Of a stretch of DNA of 64,000 nucleotides, positions 1 to 7,283 are shown one piece after another. The translations under genes were made by a program, and so were the position numbers. The notes beneath the pieces were generated by a model. The model was given only the letters and a program-made list of their open reading frames with translations. It was not told the DNA's origin and did no database searches. Source of the DNA: Rothia nasimurium (GTDB lineage: Bacteria; Actinomycetota; Actinomycetes; Actinomycetales; Micrococcaceae). Location of the stretch: positions 86,309 to 150,308 of the forward strand of contig NZ_CAKMTD010000006.1 of assembly GCF_928391935.1 (NCBI RefSeq). The letters run 5' to 3'. The first letter of the stretch is position 1, and the number at the start of each line of letters is the position of its first letter.

Positions 1-152
1 GTTGGCTCCTGCCAAAACACCGTCGTCAAACCAAAGGCGAGGAAAACCAGGGTATGAAGCAGGGTCGGACGCACCAGGGCGCCAGCCAGGGCCCCGCCCC
101 CCTCAAGGGAGCTAGGGCGGGCAGATTCGGGGAACTGATCTTGAGAAGTCAC
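1..152 (-). CDS. Partial putative membrane protein (N-terminus only)
   Basis: The left edge cuts this gene, so only about 50 codons are visible on the reverse strand from a GTG at 150-152. The start reads VTSQDQFPESARPSS. A short polar tail is followed by the hydrophobic stretch LLHTLVFLAFGLTTVFW, which looks like a first membrane helix. It lies 78 bp downstream of pdxR on the same strand and could be co-transcribed with it. No clear ribosome binding site is visible in front of the GTG. The visible part is too short to assign a family, so the function is unknown and the start is uncertain. Confidence 0.45.
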   Translation of the reverse strand, partial: MTSQDQFPESARPSSLEGGGALAGALVRPTLLHTLVFLAFGLTTVFWQEP

Positions 153-230
153 CCCACCAGTCTAACCACACCAGCAGGGCCAGCCCACCGTATGAAGCGC
201 CTAAGCCCAGGAAACAGGCCGGGTGCGCTC

Positions 231-1847
231 CTAGCCCTGGAGCACCGTCCGCACCAGGTCCAGCCCCAGGTCAAGTTTGCGGTCTGGCACCCCACCAAAA
301 CCAAGCACCAGGCCAGTGAGGGGACGCGGGCGGGTTGGGGATGCCCCGGCTCCGGCAGCCCCGGCGGCCCCGGCGGCCCCGGCGGCCGCAGGAGTCACGG
401 ACGAGGCCGACCAGTAGGCTCCCAAGGGCGCTACCAGCACCCCGGCGGCCTCAGCGCGGGCAACCAGGGCGTCCTCATCGGCCGGGGCAAGCGCAGGCAG
501 GTGAACCACGGCGTGCAACCCCCCGTCCATAGGCAACACCTGGACGCCCGGCAGGCCGGTCAGCGCCTCAACCACCCGCTCCCGGCGGCCCCGGTAGATA
601 CGCCTCATGCGGGCTGTATGGCGGCGCAAACCACCCACAGCTAGGTAGGAGGTCATGGCGTCCTGCACCAGGGAGGACACAGGATTACCCAGGTCAGCCC
701 GCAAATCGAGCAGGTCAGCCCGCAGGTGCCGGGGGGCCACCACAAACCCCAGGTTCAGGCCCCCCGTCACCGTCTTCGACAGGGACCCCAGGGTCAAAAC
801 CCGGTCAAAGTCCTCCGCACCCGGCCCCCCGGCCCGGTCCAGGGAGGCCAAGGCGGGTAGGGGGTCGCCGGTGTACCGCAGCTCGGAATCGTAGTCGTCC
901 TCAACGATGAGGGAGTCGTGCTCCCGCGCCCAGGCAAGCAATTCCAGGCGGCGGGCCACCGGCATAGAAGCCCCCAGGGGGTACTGGTGGCTGGGGGCGA
1001 CCAGCACAAGATCCGGACGCGACGCCCCGGTGGGCAGGTAGGCCGGGTTCAGGCCGTGCTCATCGACGGGAACGGGCACCAGCTCGTGCCCAAAGGCCAG
1101 CGGGATTCGGTGTAGGGAAGGGTAGCCGGGGTTTTCAACAGCTACCCGCAGGGGCCGGGACCGCACCCGTTGCCGCAGGGCCGTCAGGATCAGGCGGAAG
1201 CCGTCGCGGGCACCGGCGGTGACGATCAGGTCGTCGGGGCTGCGGAGCACCGACCTCATCAGACGCAGGTGGTCAGCCAGCTGCACCCGCAGGGCTGGGG
1301 AGCCAGCTGGCGGGTAGGCCGGGCCGGGGGTTGCGGCAGCCTCCCGCCAGGCAGCCCGCCAGGTAGCTGAAGCCACCAGGGAGGTATCGGGGGCACCAGG
1401 CCGTAAATCAATGAGGGGGTTCTGGGCCCCGGCCTGGACAGGCAGGGCTTGGGTGGACTGGGTCTGTCGCTCAGGCTGGGGGCGGGTAGCCCGAGCCTTG
1501 GCAGGGTAGGGCTGGCTATCCCCCCGGGGCAGGACGGGGCCGTCCTGGCTTGGACGAACCGGGCTGGTACCAGCCCCGAAGGTTAGACCCTCGGCGACGC
1601 GCGTCCCCCCACGGGCCGTGACCAGGTACCCCTCCCCCACCAACTGCTCATACGCAAAAACAACCGTTCCACGTGAAACATCGAGCCTCTCAGCCAGGGA
1701 ACGGGTCGAAGGCAGCACATCACCAGCCACCAAAAAACCATCCGTAATCAGGGACCTCACCTGCTCCGCAATCTGCGACGGCAAAGACCCAGGCGCCGAC
1801 CGAACCACCCTCACCGGCAGCCCGTCCCCCCGCACAAAACCAGCCAC
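231..1847 (-). CDS. pdxR: MocR/PdxR-type GntR-aminotransferase regulator
   Basis: A 538-residue MocR-family regulator. Residues about 10-85 form a GntR winged helix (LPSTRSLAERLDVSRGTVV). Residues about 145-538 form a class I aminotransferase-like fold with an EDDYDSELRY segment and the PLP lysine in LGSLSKTV (K358). Family members sense PLP and activate pdxST when it is scarce. The GTG start follows AAGGAGG at good spacing. pdxST lies about 2.2 kb away behind a GH16 gene, instead of directly divergent as is common. PdxR-like half-sites occur upstream of pdxS. The C-terminal third carries a low-complexity Gly-Ala run encoded by GGC/GCC-rich DNA near 345-395. The coding sequence also contains a parS-like site at 1665. 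The PdxR role rests on fold plus context. Confidence 0.87.
   Translation of the reverse strand: MAGFVRGDGLPVRVVRSAPGSLPSQIAEQVRSLITDGFLVAGDVLPSTRSLAERLDVSRGTVVFAYEQLVGEGYLVTARGGTRVAEGLTFGAGTSPVRPSQDGPVLPRGDSQPYPAKARATRPQPERQTQSTQALPVQAGAQNPLIDLRPGAPDTSLVASATWRAAWREAAATPGPAYPPAGSPALRVQLADHLRLMRSVLRSPDDLIVTAGARDGFRLILTALRQRVRSRPLRVAVENPGYPSLHRIPLAFGHELVPVPVDEHGLNPAYLPTGASRPDLVLVAPSHQYPLGASMPVARRLELLAWAREHDSLIVEDDYDSELRYTGDPLPALASLDRAGGPGAEDFDRVLTLGSLSKTVTGGLNLGFVVAPRHLRADLLDLRADLGNPVSSLVQDAMTSYLAVGGLRRHTARMRRIYRGRRERVVEALTGLPGVQVLPMDGGLHAVVHLPALAPADEDALVARAEAAGVLVAPLGAYWSASSVTPAAAGAAGAAGAAGAGASPTRPRPLTGLVLGFGGVPDRKLDLGLDLVRTVLQG
1665..1680. other. parS-like site (ParB binding), one mismatch
   Basis: CGTTCCACGTGAAACA matches the widely conserved parS consensus TGTTNCACGTGAAACA at all but the first base. 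It lies inside pdxR, where the reverse strand encodes Asp-Val-Ser-Arg-Gly-Thr of the recognition region. Coding constraint could therefore explain part of the match. Two better matches at 17196 and 24580 make a real ParB site more likely. Confidence 0.6.
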
Positions 1848-1937
1848 AAGCCCCTCCTTCTCATCGCAACCAGCAGGCCAGCCAGCGTCCTACCCCTGAT
1901 ACTACCGCCTCACCCCAAACAACCACCCCACACAAAC

Positions 1938-1976
1938 GAAGATGCCTACCGCACCCAAACAGCGGTAGACATCTTC
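1938..1976 (-). terminator. Hairpin terminator downstream of the GH16 gene
   Basis: GAAGATGCCTACCGC pairs with GCGGTAGACATCTTC across a 9-nt loop, with 14 of 15 bases paired. It sits 90 bp beyond the stop of the leftward GH16 gene and upstream of the pdxR start. It therefore probably ends GH16 transcription and insulates pdxR. No long U-run follows. Confidence 0.65.
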
Positions 1977-2065
1977 ACCCAATATATTCAATTATTAAAC
2001 AAGCGGGGCGCCGAGCTGCTGGCTCCGACGCCTCACTTGCACCAGATTCTTCCCAGGGAATCTGA

Positions 2066-3520
2066 CTAGCCTACGTACTCCCAAACACGTACGTAGTCAA
2101 CTTCAATCGCGCAGTCAGCGGTGGTGGAAGCCAGACCGCCCCAGTACGCGTTGCCTGCTTGCATGCACAGGCGGATGTTGAACTTCTCGCCGACCGGCAG
2201 AGCGGCCTGGTAGCGAGGATCGGTGGAGGACACGAAGAGGTACTCAACACCGTCGAAGAAGAACTTGATACCAGCAGGGGTCTTCTCGATAGCCCAGGTG
2301 TGGTATTCATCTGCCAGGTTCTGACCCAGAACAGGGATCAGAGCGTTCTTCTTGGCAGTATTGCCCTGCTGCTGACCGTAGTGGACGGTACCTTCAGAGC
2401 GGTTGGAGATGTCAATCTTCTGCTTGCCGGAGGTGTAACCGTAGGACTCAGAGATGTCGATCTCGCCCAGCAGGGAGGTCTTGTCGGGGCGCATCCAGAT
2501 GCCGCCCCAGGCGCCGATGTGCTCGGGAGTTGAGGCAGGCTGCTTGGCGCGGTATTCCAGGCGGAAGTACTCAGAGGAGAACTTGCCGATGGTGTCGATG
2601 TAACCGGTAGCCCACTCGCGAACCTTGCCGTCCTTGTAGGTGACGGGGGTAGCCAGCTTCTTGAGCCAAATCTTGGTGGAGGAGTCACCCATGGTGACAG
2701 CTTCCTTGAGGTTCACACCGGAGTCGTAGCTCAGGTACTTCTTATCGCGGACGTTCCACTTGGTGCCGTCGATGGCGCCGTTGTTGAAGTCGTCCTCGAA
2801 AATCATCTTGCCCCAGCCAGCGGCGGTCAGGGCACCACGGTGCTCGCCCCAGTTGTCAGCCTTAGCGGCGGTCAGCTCAATAGCGTGAGCGGCAGGAGCG
2901 GTGCGACCGGCGTAGACAGAAGCTGCGGTGCCAACACCTGCGGGGGTAGAAGCGAGGGGGACGTTGACGTCGTCAAAAACAAGGGTCTCAGCGGCTGCGC
3001 CGGGAACCAGGACCTGGGCAACGAGGCGGGTGGCGCGGACGGAGAGGGCCAGGTCGAAGGAGAAGGTGCCAGCGGGTGCCTTGATGGTGAGGAACTTCTG
3101 AGCAACAACAACGGTGCGGTGGTTGATTACGCGCTCGATGACGATGCGCAGGCGGCCGGTGTTGGTGATTTCCAGCAGGCCAGCGTAGAAGTCGCGGCCG
3201 TTAGCTGAACGACGAGCCAGAACACGGGTGTAGATGGCGCCGGTGGCGGGGATGGAGGTGGTGAAGGTGGCCTCAACGAGTGCGTCGGAGGTCTTGACGC
3301 CGGAGGGGGTAAAGGAACCGGCGTTGGTGAAAGCCTGAGCGAAAGGTGAAGTGTAGTTCACGTCGGTCAGGGGCATAACGCGCAGGACGCCTGACTTGAG
3401 GTTGGCACCGTTCATGGGGGTAACGACGGTGGCGGCCTGGGCAGCCTGGGTGGACAGCGCGGTTGCAACTGCGGTTGCGGCAGTCAGGGACAGGAAGTTG
3501 CGGCGTGATACGGAAAGCAT
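2066..3520 (-). CDS. Tat-exported glycoside hydrolase family 16 (beta-glucanase-like)
   Basis: A 484-residue secreted glycosidase. It starts MLSVSRRNFLSLTAA, a twin-arginine Tat signal with an AQA cleavage region near residue 29. I chose this ATG (3518-3520) because the AAAGAGA ribosome site precedes it and the upstream codons look non-coding. Residues about 35-225 form a beta-rich domain I do not recognise. Residues about 238-484 are GH16, with the catalytic signature GEIDISE giving nucleophile E353 and acid/base E358. GH16 enzymes cut beta-1,3(4)-glucans and related polymers outside the cell. The exact substrate cannot be read from sequence. The gene lies between pdxR and pdxS and has an unusual structured leader (3566-3647). 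Confidence 0.9.
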   Translation of the reverse strand: MLSVSRRNFLSLTAATAVATALSTQAAQAATVVTPMNGANLKSGVLRVMPLTDVNYTSPFAQAFTNAGSFTPSGVKTSDALVEATFTTSIPATGAIYTRVLARRSANGRDFYAGLLEITNTGRLRIVIERVINHRTVVVAQKFLTIKAPAGTFSFDLALSVRATRLVAQVLVPGAAAETLVFDDVNVPLASTPAGVGTAASVYAGRTAPAAHAIELTAAKADNWGEHRGALTAAGWGKMIFEDDFNNGAIDGTKWNVRDKKYLSYDSGVNLKEAVTMGDSSTKIWLKKLATPVTYKDGKVREWATGYIDTIGKFSSEYFRLEYRAKQPASTPEHIGAWGGIWMRPDKTSLLGEIDISESYGYTSGKQKIDISNRSEGTVHYGQQQGNTAKKNALIPVLGQNLADEYHTWAIEKTPAGIKFFFDGVEYLFVSSTDPRYQAALPVGEKFNIRLCMQAGNAYWGGLASTTADCAIEVDYVRVWEYVG

Positions 3521-3565
3521 TGTTTGGGTCTCTTTCGTGTTTCGTATGTGTTGTTTGGGCGGTGA

Positions 3566-3647
3566 GTTCTTGGGGAGAACCCTGGGGTGTTTGTGATCCT
3601 TGGGGAGGATCTGATTCCTTGGGGAGGAACCCGGGCTTGGGGAGCCC
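3566..3647 (-). promoter_or_regulatory. Array of four covarying hairpins in the GH16 leader
   Basis: Four stem-loops follow one another: 3566-3580, 3596-3610, 3615-3629 and 3633-3647. On the + strand they read GTTCT-TGGGG-AGAAC, ATCCT-TGGGG-AGGAT, TTCCT-TGGGG-AGGAA and GGGCT-TGGGG-AGCCC. Every loop is identical and the innermost pair is always T-A, while the outer three pairs differ and change together so that pairing holds. On the GH16 transcript the loop is CCCCA. Stem covariation with a fixed loop points to RNA structure, perhaps protein-binding sites, more than a DNA operator. The array lies between a candidate promoter at 3666-3694 and the start codon at 3520. Confidence 0.75.
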
Positions 3648-3665
3648 GTCGTGCTTCGGTAGAAA

Positions 3666-3694
3666 ACTTTACGGACGTTTGGGGGACAAAACAA
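3666..3694 (-). promoter_or_regulatory. Candidate sigma-A-type promoter of the GH16 gene
   Basis: Reading leftward, TTGTTT (3694-3689), a 17-bp spacer and TAAAGT (3671-3666) form a plausible -35/-10 pair. Transcription would start near 3659, giving a leader of about 140 nt that contains the whole hairpin array. The spacer holds one copy of the TTTGGGGGACA motif. Assigned by eye only. Confidence 0.45.
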
Positions 3695-3948
3695 GTCAGT
3701 TTGGGGACAAAATTGATGCTTTCATGTGAAAGTGTTTTCATTTTGCCTTGTCATGTGTGGGTTGTTGGGTGGAAAAAATTTTTGGATTAATTTTTACTCA
3801 TGTCCCCCAAAGGGCCTTATTTGGTCTTTTTTACGGTATTTTTCAAGAACAAGCTGGTGGTTTTGTCCCCCAAAACTGCTACAAGACCACAAAAATATCC
3901 CCCATCAGTCCCCATCCTGTGGCCTTGTCCCCTATTGTGTCCCCCAAA
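3678..3948. repeat. Dispersed TGTCCCCCAAA motif, five copies
   Basis: The 11-mer TGTCCCCCAAA occurs on the + strand at 3801-3811, 3864-3874 and 3938-3948. It occurs inverted as TTTGGGGGACA at 3678-3688 and with one G fewer at 3700-3709. All lie in the 550-bp non-coding gap between GH16 and pdxS, which is richer in A+T than its surroundings. Weaker relatives such as TTGTCCCCTA lie between them. Repetition in both orientations in a promoter region suggests binding sites for a regulator, but no cognate protein is evident. The rest of the gap holds nothing else I recognise apart from the pdxS operator. Confidence 0.6.
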
Positions 3949-4005
3949 CCGACAGGCGGGCGTCCACCCTTTCCACCCACCAGCCCACAAACCAGCAGCC
4001 GCCTA

Positions 4006-4053
4006 TGGTCTAAAAACTTTGCTCAAAAGTGGCTCTATTCTTAGACCACTTAG
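4006..4053 (+). promoter_or_regulatory. PdxR-type operator of pdxST with three half-sites
   Basis: TGGTCTAA (4006-4013) and TTAGACCA (4041-4048) are perfect inverted repeats. A further half-site, AAAGTGGCTCTA, sits between them from 4026. Reading leftward from 4053, the last half-site is AAGTGGTCTAA. These resemble the AAAGTGG-W-CTA-like motif reported for Corynebacterium glutamicum PdxR (from memory). Several half-sites directly upstream of pdxS fit a MocR-type activator. The weak -10-like CACCCT (4060-4065) near the ATG would suit activator dependence. Confidence 0.7.
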
Positions 4054-4072
4054 GTGGGGCACCCTAGAAACC

Positions 4073-4978
4073 ATGACTGAAAACAAGACCATCACCGGAT
4101 CCCCCCTCGTCAAGCGCGGCCTGGCCGACATGCTCAAGGGCGGCGTCATCATGGACGTCGTCACCCCCGAACAAGCCAAAATCGCCGAGGACGCCGGCGC
4201 CGTGGCCGTCATGGCCCTCGAACGTATCCCCGCCGATATCCGCGCCCAGGGCGGCGTAGCCCGCATGAGCGACCCCGACATGATCGAGGGAATCATCGAC
4301 GCTGTCTCTATTCCCGTCATGGCCAAGGCCCGCATCGGCCACTTTGTGGAAGCCCAGATTCTCGAACACCTCAAAGTGGACTACATCGACGAGTCTGAGG
4401 TTCTTTCCCCCGCTGACTACGTCAATCACATCGATAAGCACGCCTTTAAGGTGCCTTTTGTCTGCGGTGCCACCAACCTGGGTGAGGCCCTGCGCCGTAT
4501 CACCGAGGGCGCTGCCATGATTCGTTCCAAGGGCGAGGCTGGTACCGGTGACGTCTCTGAAGCCACCAAGCATATTCGTACTATCAAGACCCAGATTGCT
4601 GAACTGCAGGCCCTGCACGCTACCGCCCCGGATTTGCTTTATGTCAAGGCTAAGGAGCTTGCTGCCCCTTATGAGCTGGTGCGTGAGGTTGCTGAGACTG
4701 GCAAGCTGCCCGTGGTGCTTTTCACTGCTGGTGGTGTGGCAACTCCGGCTGACGCTGCCATGATGATGCAGCTGGGTGCGGACGGTGTTTTTGTGGGCTC
4801 GGGTATTTTCAAGTCGGGTAATCCCGAGGCCCGTGCGAAGGCTATTGTCAAGGCGACTGCTTTTTACAATGATCCGGCTGCTGTTGCGGATGCTTCCCGC
4901 GGCCTGGGCGAGGCTATGGTCGGTATCAACGTGGCAGACCTGCCCGCCCCTCACCGTTTGGCGGAGCGAGGCTGGTAA
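4073..4978 (+). CDS. pdxS: PLP synthase synthase subunit PdxS
   Basis: This 301-residue TIM-barrel subunit makes pyridoxal 5'-phosphate from ribose 5-phosphate, glyceraldehyde 3-phosphate and ammonia supplied by PdxT. Family motifs are intact: [16 protein letters not shown], the first catalytic lysine in [10 protein letters not shown] (K85), [13 protein letters not shown], and the second lysine in [11 protein letters not shown] (K153). I place the start at [10 protein letters not shown] because similarity to the family begins there. The open frame runs further upstream into repeat-rich non-coding DNA. No good ribosome site precedes the ATG, so a leaderless or near-leaderless mRNA is possible. 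PdxR-like half-sites lie 20-67 bp upstream. The stop codon sits inside the left arm of a large hairpin. Confidence 0.97.
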   Translation: MTENKTITGSPLVKRGLADMLKGGVIMDVVTPEQAKIAEDAGAVAVMALERIPADIRAQGGVARMSDPDMIEGIIDAVSIPVMAKARIGHFVEAQILEHLKVDYIDESEVLSPADYVNHIDKHAFKVPFVCGATNLGEALRRITEGAAMIRSKGEAGTGDVSEATKHIRTIKTQIAELQALHATAPDLLYVKAKELAAPYELVREVAETGKLPVVLFTAGGVATPADAAMMMQLGADGVFVGSGIFKSGNPEARAKAIVKATAFYNDPAAVADASRGLGEAMVGINVADLPAPHRLAERGW

Positions 4979-5022
4979 CAATGATTTTTCGCCCCCAGGC
5001 GAATCAAAAAATCATTGTTACC
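4974..5022 (+). terminator. 16-bp stem hairpin overlapping the pdxS stop codon
   Basis: GGTAACAATGATTTTT (4974-4989) is perfectly complementary to the arm at 5007-5022. The 17-nt loop contains its own small CGCC/GGCG stem. The pdxS stop TAA is part of the left arm. It could act as terminator, attenuator or mRNA 3'-end stabiliser between pdxS and pdxT. A second copy of the right arm recurs at about 5216-5231 without a left arm. Confidence 0.6.
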
Positions 5023-5281
5023 GGCGAGCATAGCGTAGCGGCGAGCCGAGGACAGCGCGAGCGAGGAAATAAAAATTCACTACCAGCGCCGAGCATAGCG
5101 TAGCGGCGAGGCGAGAAGTGCGCGAGCGTAGCGGCGAGGCGAGAAGTGCGCGAGCGTAGCGGCGAGGCGAGAAGTGCGCGAGCGTAGCGAGCTCCTACCG
5201 TCCCCAGGCGAATCAAAAAATCATTGTTACCGGCGAGCATAGCGCAGCGGCGAGCCGAGGACAGGGCGAGCGTAGCGAGCT
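4993..5281. repeat. Repeat cluster filling the pdxS-pdxT gap
   Basis: Two direct copies of a roughly 70-bp block lie at about 4993-5061 and 5202-5271. Each begins CCCCAGGCGAATCAAAAAAT and ends in GCGAG-rich sequence. Between them a 28-bp unit starting GCGAGAAGTGCGCGAGCG is repeated three times in tandem (5111, 5139, 5167). GCGAGCGTAGCGAGCTCCT closes both halves (about 5178 and 5267). The 330-bp gap is unusual for pdxS-pdxT, which are normally adjacent. I see no gene in it. The open frames here are by-products of the repeats. Confidence 0.85.
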
Positions 5282-5311
5282 CCTCTAGACCTTTTGAGAG
5301 ATAGGATTTCC

Positions 5312-5950
5312 ATGATTGGATACTGCCCCATTGTTGGTGTTCTTGCCCTGCAGGGTGGGGTGGCTGAGCATGCGTCCTTGCTGGAGGGGCTGGGGGCGCA
5401 GGTGGTTTTGGTTAAGCGTCCTGAGCAGTTGGTGGGGTTGGATGCCCTGGTTCTTCCTGGTGGGGAGTCGACGACTATTGACCGGTTGACCAGGATTTTT
5501 GGCCTGCGCCAGCCCCTAATTGACGCTATTGCGGGTGGCCTGCCGACCCTGGGCACCTGCGCCGGGCTGATTCTTCTGGCCCGTGAGATTGAGGACCCGG
5601 CCGCCGGCCAGCAGACCCTGGGCCTGCTCGATGTGACCGTGCGCCGTAACGCCTTTGGTTCCCAGGTTGATTCGGCGGAAACCGAGCTGGCCTGGGGTTC
5701 TGCCGGGGCGGACGGCTTCGGTCGGCCTGCCGAGGCAGACGAGCAGGTGCCGGTTCGGGCTGCCTTCATCCGCGCCCCTATTGTGACCCGGGTGGGTGAG
5801 GGCGTCGCCGTCCTAGCCCACCACGACGGGCAGGTGGTCGGGGTGCAACAGGGCCACCTGCTGGGTATCTCCTTCCACCCGGAGCTCACCGGCGACACCA
5901 CCGTCCACGAGGCCCTGCTGGACCTAGCCAGCCGGGCGGGGGCGTCCTAA
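5312..5950 (+). CDS. pdxT: PLP synthase glutaminase subunit PdxT
   Basis: A 212-residue class I glutaminase that hydrolyses glutamine and channels ammonia to PdxS. Conserved features are LALQGGVAEH, the oxyanion loop PGGESTTIDRL, the nucleophile in GTCAGLILLA (C83), and the His-Glu pair in SFHPELTGD (H189, E191). The ATG at 5312 follows GATAGGA with 5-nt spacing and fits the family N-terminus better than the TTG six codons upstream. The start lies just beyond the repeat cluster that separates it from pdxS. Whether it is read from the pdxS promoter or has its own is unclear. It ends 22 bp before a bidirectional terminator. Confidence 0.97.
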   Translation: MIGYCPIVGVLALQGGVAEHASLLEGLGAQVVLVKRPEQLVGLDALVLPGGESTTIDRLTRIFGLRQPLIDAIAGGLPTLGTCAGLILLAREIEDPAAGQQTLGLLDVTVRRNAFGSQVDSAETELAWGSAGADGFGRPAEADEQVPVRAAFIRAPIVTRVGEGVAVLAHHDGQVVGVQQGHLLGISFHPELTGDTTVHEALLDLASRAGAS

Positions 5951-5972
5951 ACCTACCCCTTATAAAACAGTA

Positions 5973-6015
5973 AAAACTTCACCTGCGCGTTCACAGAACA
6001 TGCAGGTGAAGTTTT
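5973..6015. terminator. Bidirectional terminator between pdxT and the TPM gene
   Basis: AAAACTTCACCTGC (5973-5986) and GCAGGTGAAGTTTT (6002-6015) form a perfect 14-bp stem around a 15-nt loop. A and T runs at the outer ends give U-rich tails in both directions. It lies between two convergent genes, as expected for a shared intrinsic terminator. Confidence 0.9.
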
Positions 6016-6032
6016 CCGTGTGCTGAGGCTGG

Positions 6033-7043
6033 TTAGAAGCGGCCGCCTCCCCCGCCGCCGCTAAAGCCCCCGCCGCCCCCGAAGGAGGAGCCGCCTGAGA
6101 AACTACTCGACGCAGCTGAGCTTTCCGGCACATAGTTACTGCCCGCATACAGGTGGGGCATGGCGATATAGAGGGGTAGCCAGGTGTTAAAGGTGGGGGC
6201 GTAGCGGGTGTAGGTTTCCTGGTTCTCCGCCTCCTGCTCGGCCAGCTCGGCCTCGCGCTGGTCGGGGTCTGCCGGGGCGGTGCGGTTGGCGTAGCGGTAT
6301 TTGATGTAGTCACGGCGCATATCGTCGGGAATGCTCAGGCCGGGGTTTTCCTCTTGAGCCCGGCGCATCTCGTCCTCGGCGGCCCGCTTGACCTTGCGGT
6401 AGTCCAGGCTAAGCCACCCGACGATTATCGCGGCAACAGTGCCCAGGGTTCCTGCAATACCCCAGATCACAAGGCTGTTGTCGGCACTTTCGGTTTCTGC
6501 TGCCGCGTAGATTTCGTTGATAGTAGCCTCAAGCCCGGCGCTGTAGTTGCCGTCGGTGAGGTAGGGGCCTAGGACGTCGTTGGCGATGGTTTCTGCCTCG
6601 GAATCGCTGATGTAGGCCCCGGCGCCGTCGGCGACCGCGATGAAGGTTTCACGGCCCTCCATGTCGATGACCAGCACAGCCCCGTTATCTTTGCCTTGGT
6701 CGCCGACACCCCAGGTGTTGCCCAGGTCAGTGGCGTAGTCGGGCAGGTCACCGGGGCTTTGGTCGGTGGTGTAGATGGCGAAGCGGGCGCGGTCGGTGCC
6801 CCGGTTTTTCTGGTCGATGAGGCCGTTGAGGGTGTTCTCTTGGGCGTCGGTGAGCAGGTTGGCGTCGTCGCGAATGTTGCCGGACGCCGGGGCGGCAGGT
6901 AGGTCTGCTGCTGCAGCTGCCGTTAGGGTCAGGGGTGCGAGGGTGAGGACGCCCGCCGCCACGAGTGCGGGCAGGGTAGCGAACCTGCGGGGTGACTTCT
7001 TGGTCTGGCACTGGGGGCGTGTGGCGTCAGTGTGCGGGTTCAC
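6033..7043 (-). CDS. TPM-domain membrane protein (YgcG-like)
   Basis: A 336-residue exported protein. The GTG at 7041-7043 follows AAGAAAGGAC and gives the N-terminus VNPHTDATRPQ, then a hydrophobic signal segment around residues 26-46. A TPM domain covers about 50-180 (RDDANLLTDAQENTLNGLI, WGVGDQGKDNGAVLVIDM). A membrane helix around 190-212 (LVIWGIAGTLGTVAAIIVGWL) is followed by a charged region. The tail is rich in Gly and Ser (SSFGGGGGFSGGGGGG). TPM proteins are envelope proteins whose founding members act in photosystem repair; in actinobacteria the role is unclear. It is convergent with pdxT and divergent from the lipoprotein gene. Confidence 0.85.
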   Translation of the reverse strand: MNPHTDATRPQCQTKKSPRRFATLPALVAAGVLTLAPLTLTAAAAADLPAAPASGNIRDDANLLTDAQENTLNGLIDQKNRGTDRARFAIYTTDQSPGDLPDYATDLGNTWGVGDQGKDNGAVLVIDMEGRETFIAVADGAGAYISDSEAETIANDVLGPYLTDGNYSAGLEATINEIYAAAETESADNSLVIWGIAGTLGTVAAIIVGWLSLDYRKVKRAAEDEMRRAQEENPGLSIPDDMRRDYIKYRYANRTAPADPDQREAELAEQEAENQETYTRYAPTFNTWLPLYIAMPHLYAGSNYVPESSAASSSFSGGSSFGGGGGFSGGGGGGRF

Positions 7044-7145
7044 GGCTGCGTCCTTTCTTAAGGTAATAGGGTAGGCGCCCTTGCCTGCCCCTACCACCAG
7101 TATAGCAAGCCTACTGATTGACCTGGTGGCGACGTCCGTCCTTCT

Positions 7146-7213
7146 GCGAACTGCGGGGTTTCTTTCGAACTGCGGTGATTCTATCCGTATCTCGAAGGAA
7201 ACCCCGCAACTCG
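7146..7213. repeat. Palindromic intergenic element, copy 1
   Basis: The left arm GCGAACTGCGGGGTTTCTTT and its reverse complement, with some changes at the outer end, flank a GCGGTGATTCTATCC core. The upstream flank CGTCCGTCCTTCT is shared with copies 2 and 3. This copy lies between two divergent genes, so it cannot serve only as a 3' terminator. Confidence 0.85.
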
Positions 7214-7283
7214 CGTGTACTCGAAACTATCTCGTAGCTCACGTCCTAGAATAAGAAAAACACACGCACCACCCAAGGCAGCC

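Noticed and set aside
4064..4981. 305-codon antisense frame over pdxS
   Set aside because: Shadow of the GC-rich pdxS reading frame; composition is Gly/His/Asp-rich and it lacks family features.
5111..5190. Tandem 28-bp repeats considered as a CRISPR array
   Set aside because: Units abut without spacers and no cas genes are present. The 23-bp iterons at 29249 were rejected for the same reason.
5004..5240. Open frame on the reverse strand in the pdxS-pdxT spacer
   Set aside because: Its codons are the repeats themselves, and the peptide is repetitive and unlike any protein. It has no ribosome site.
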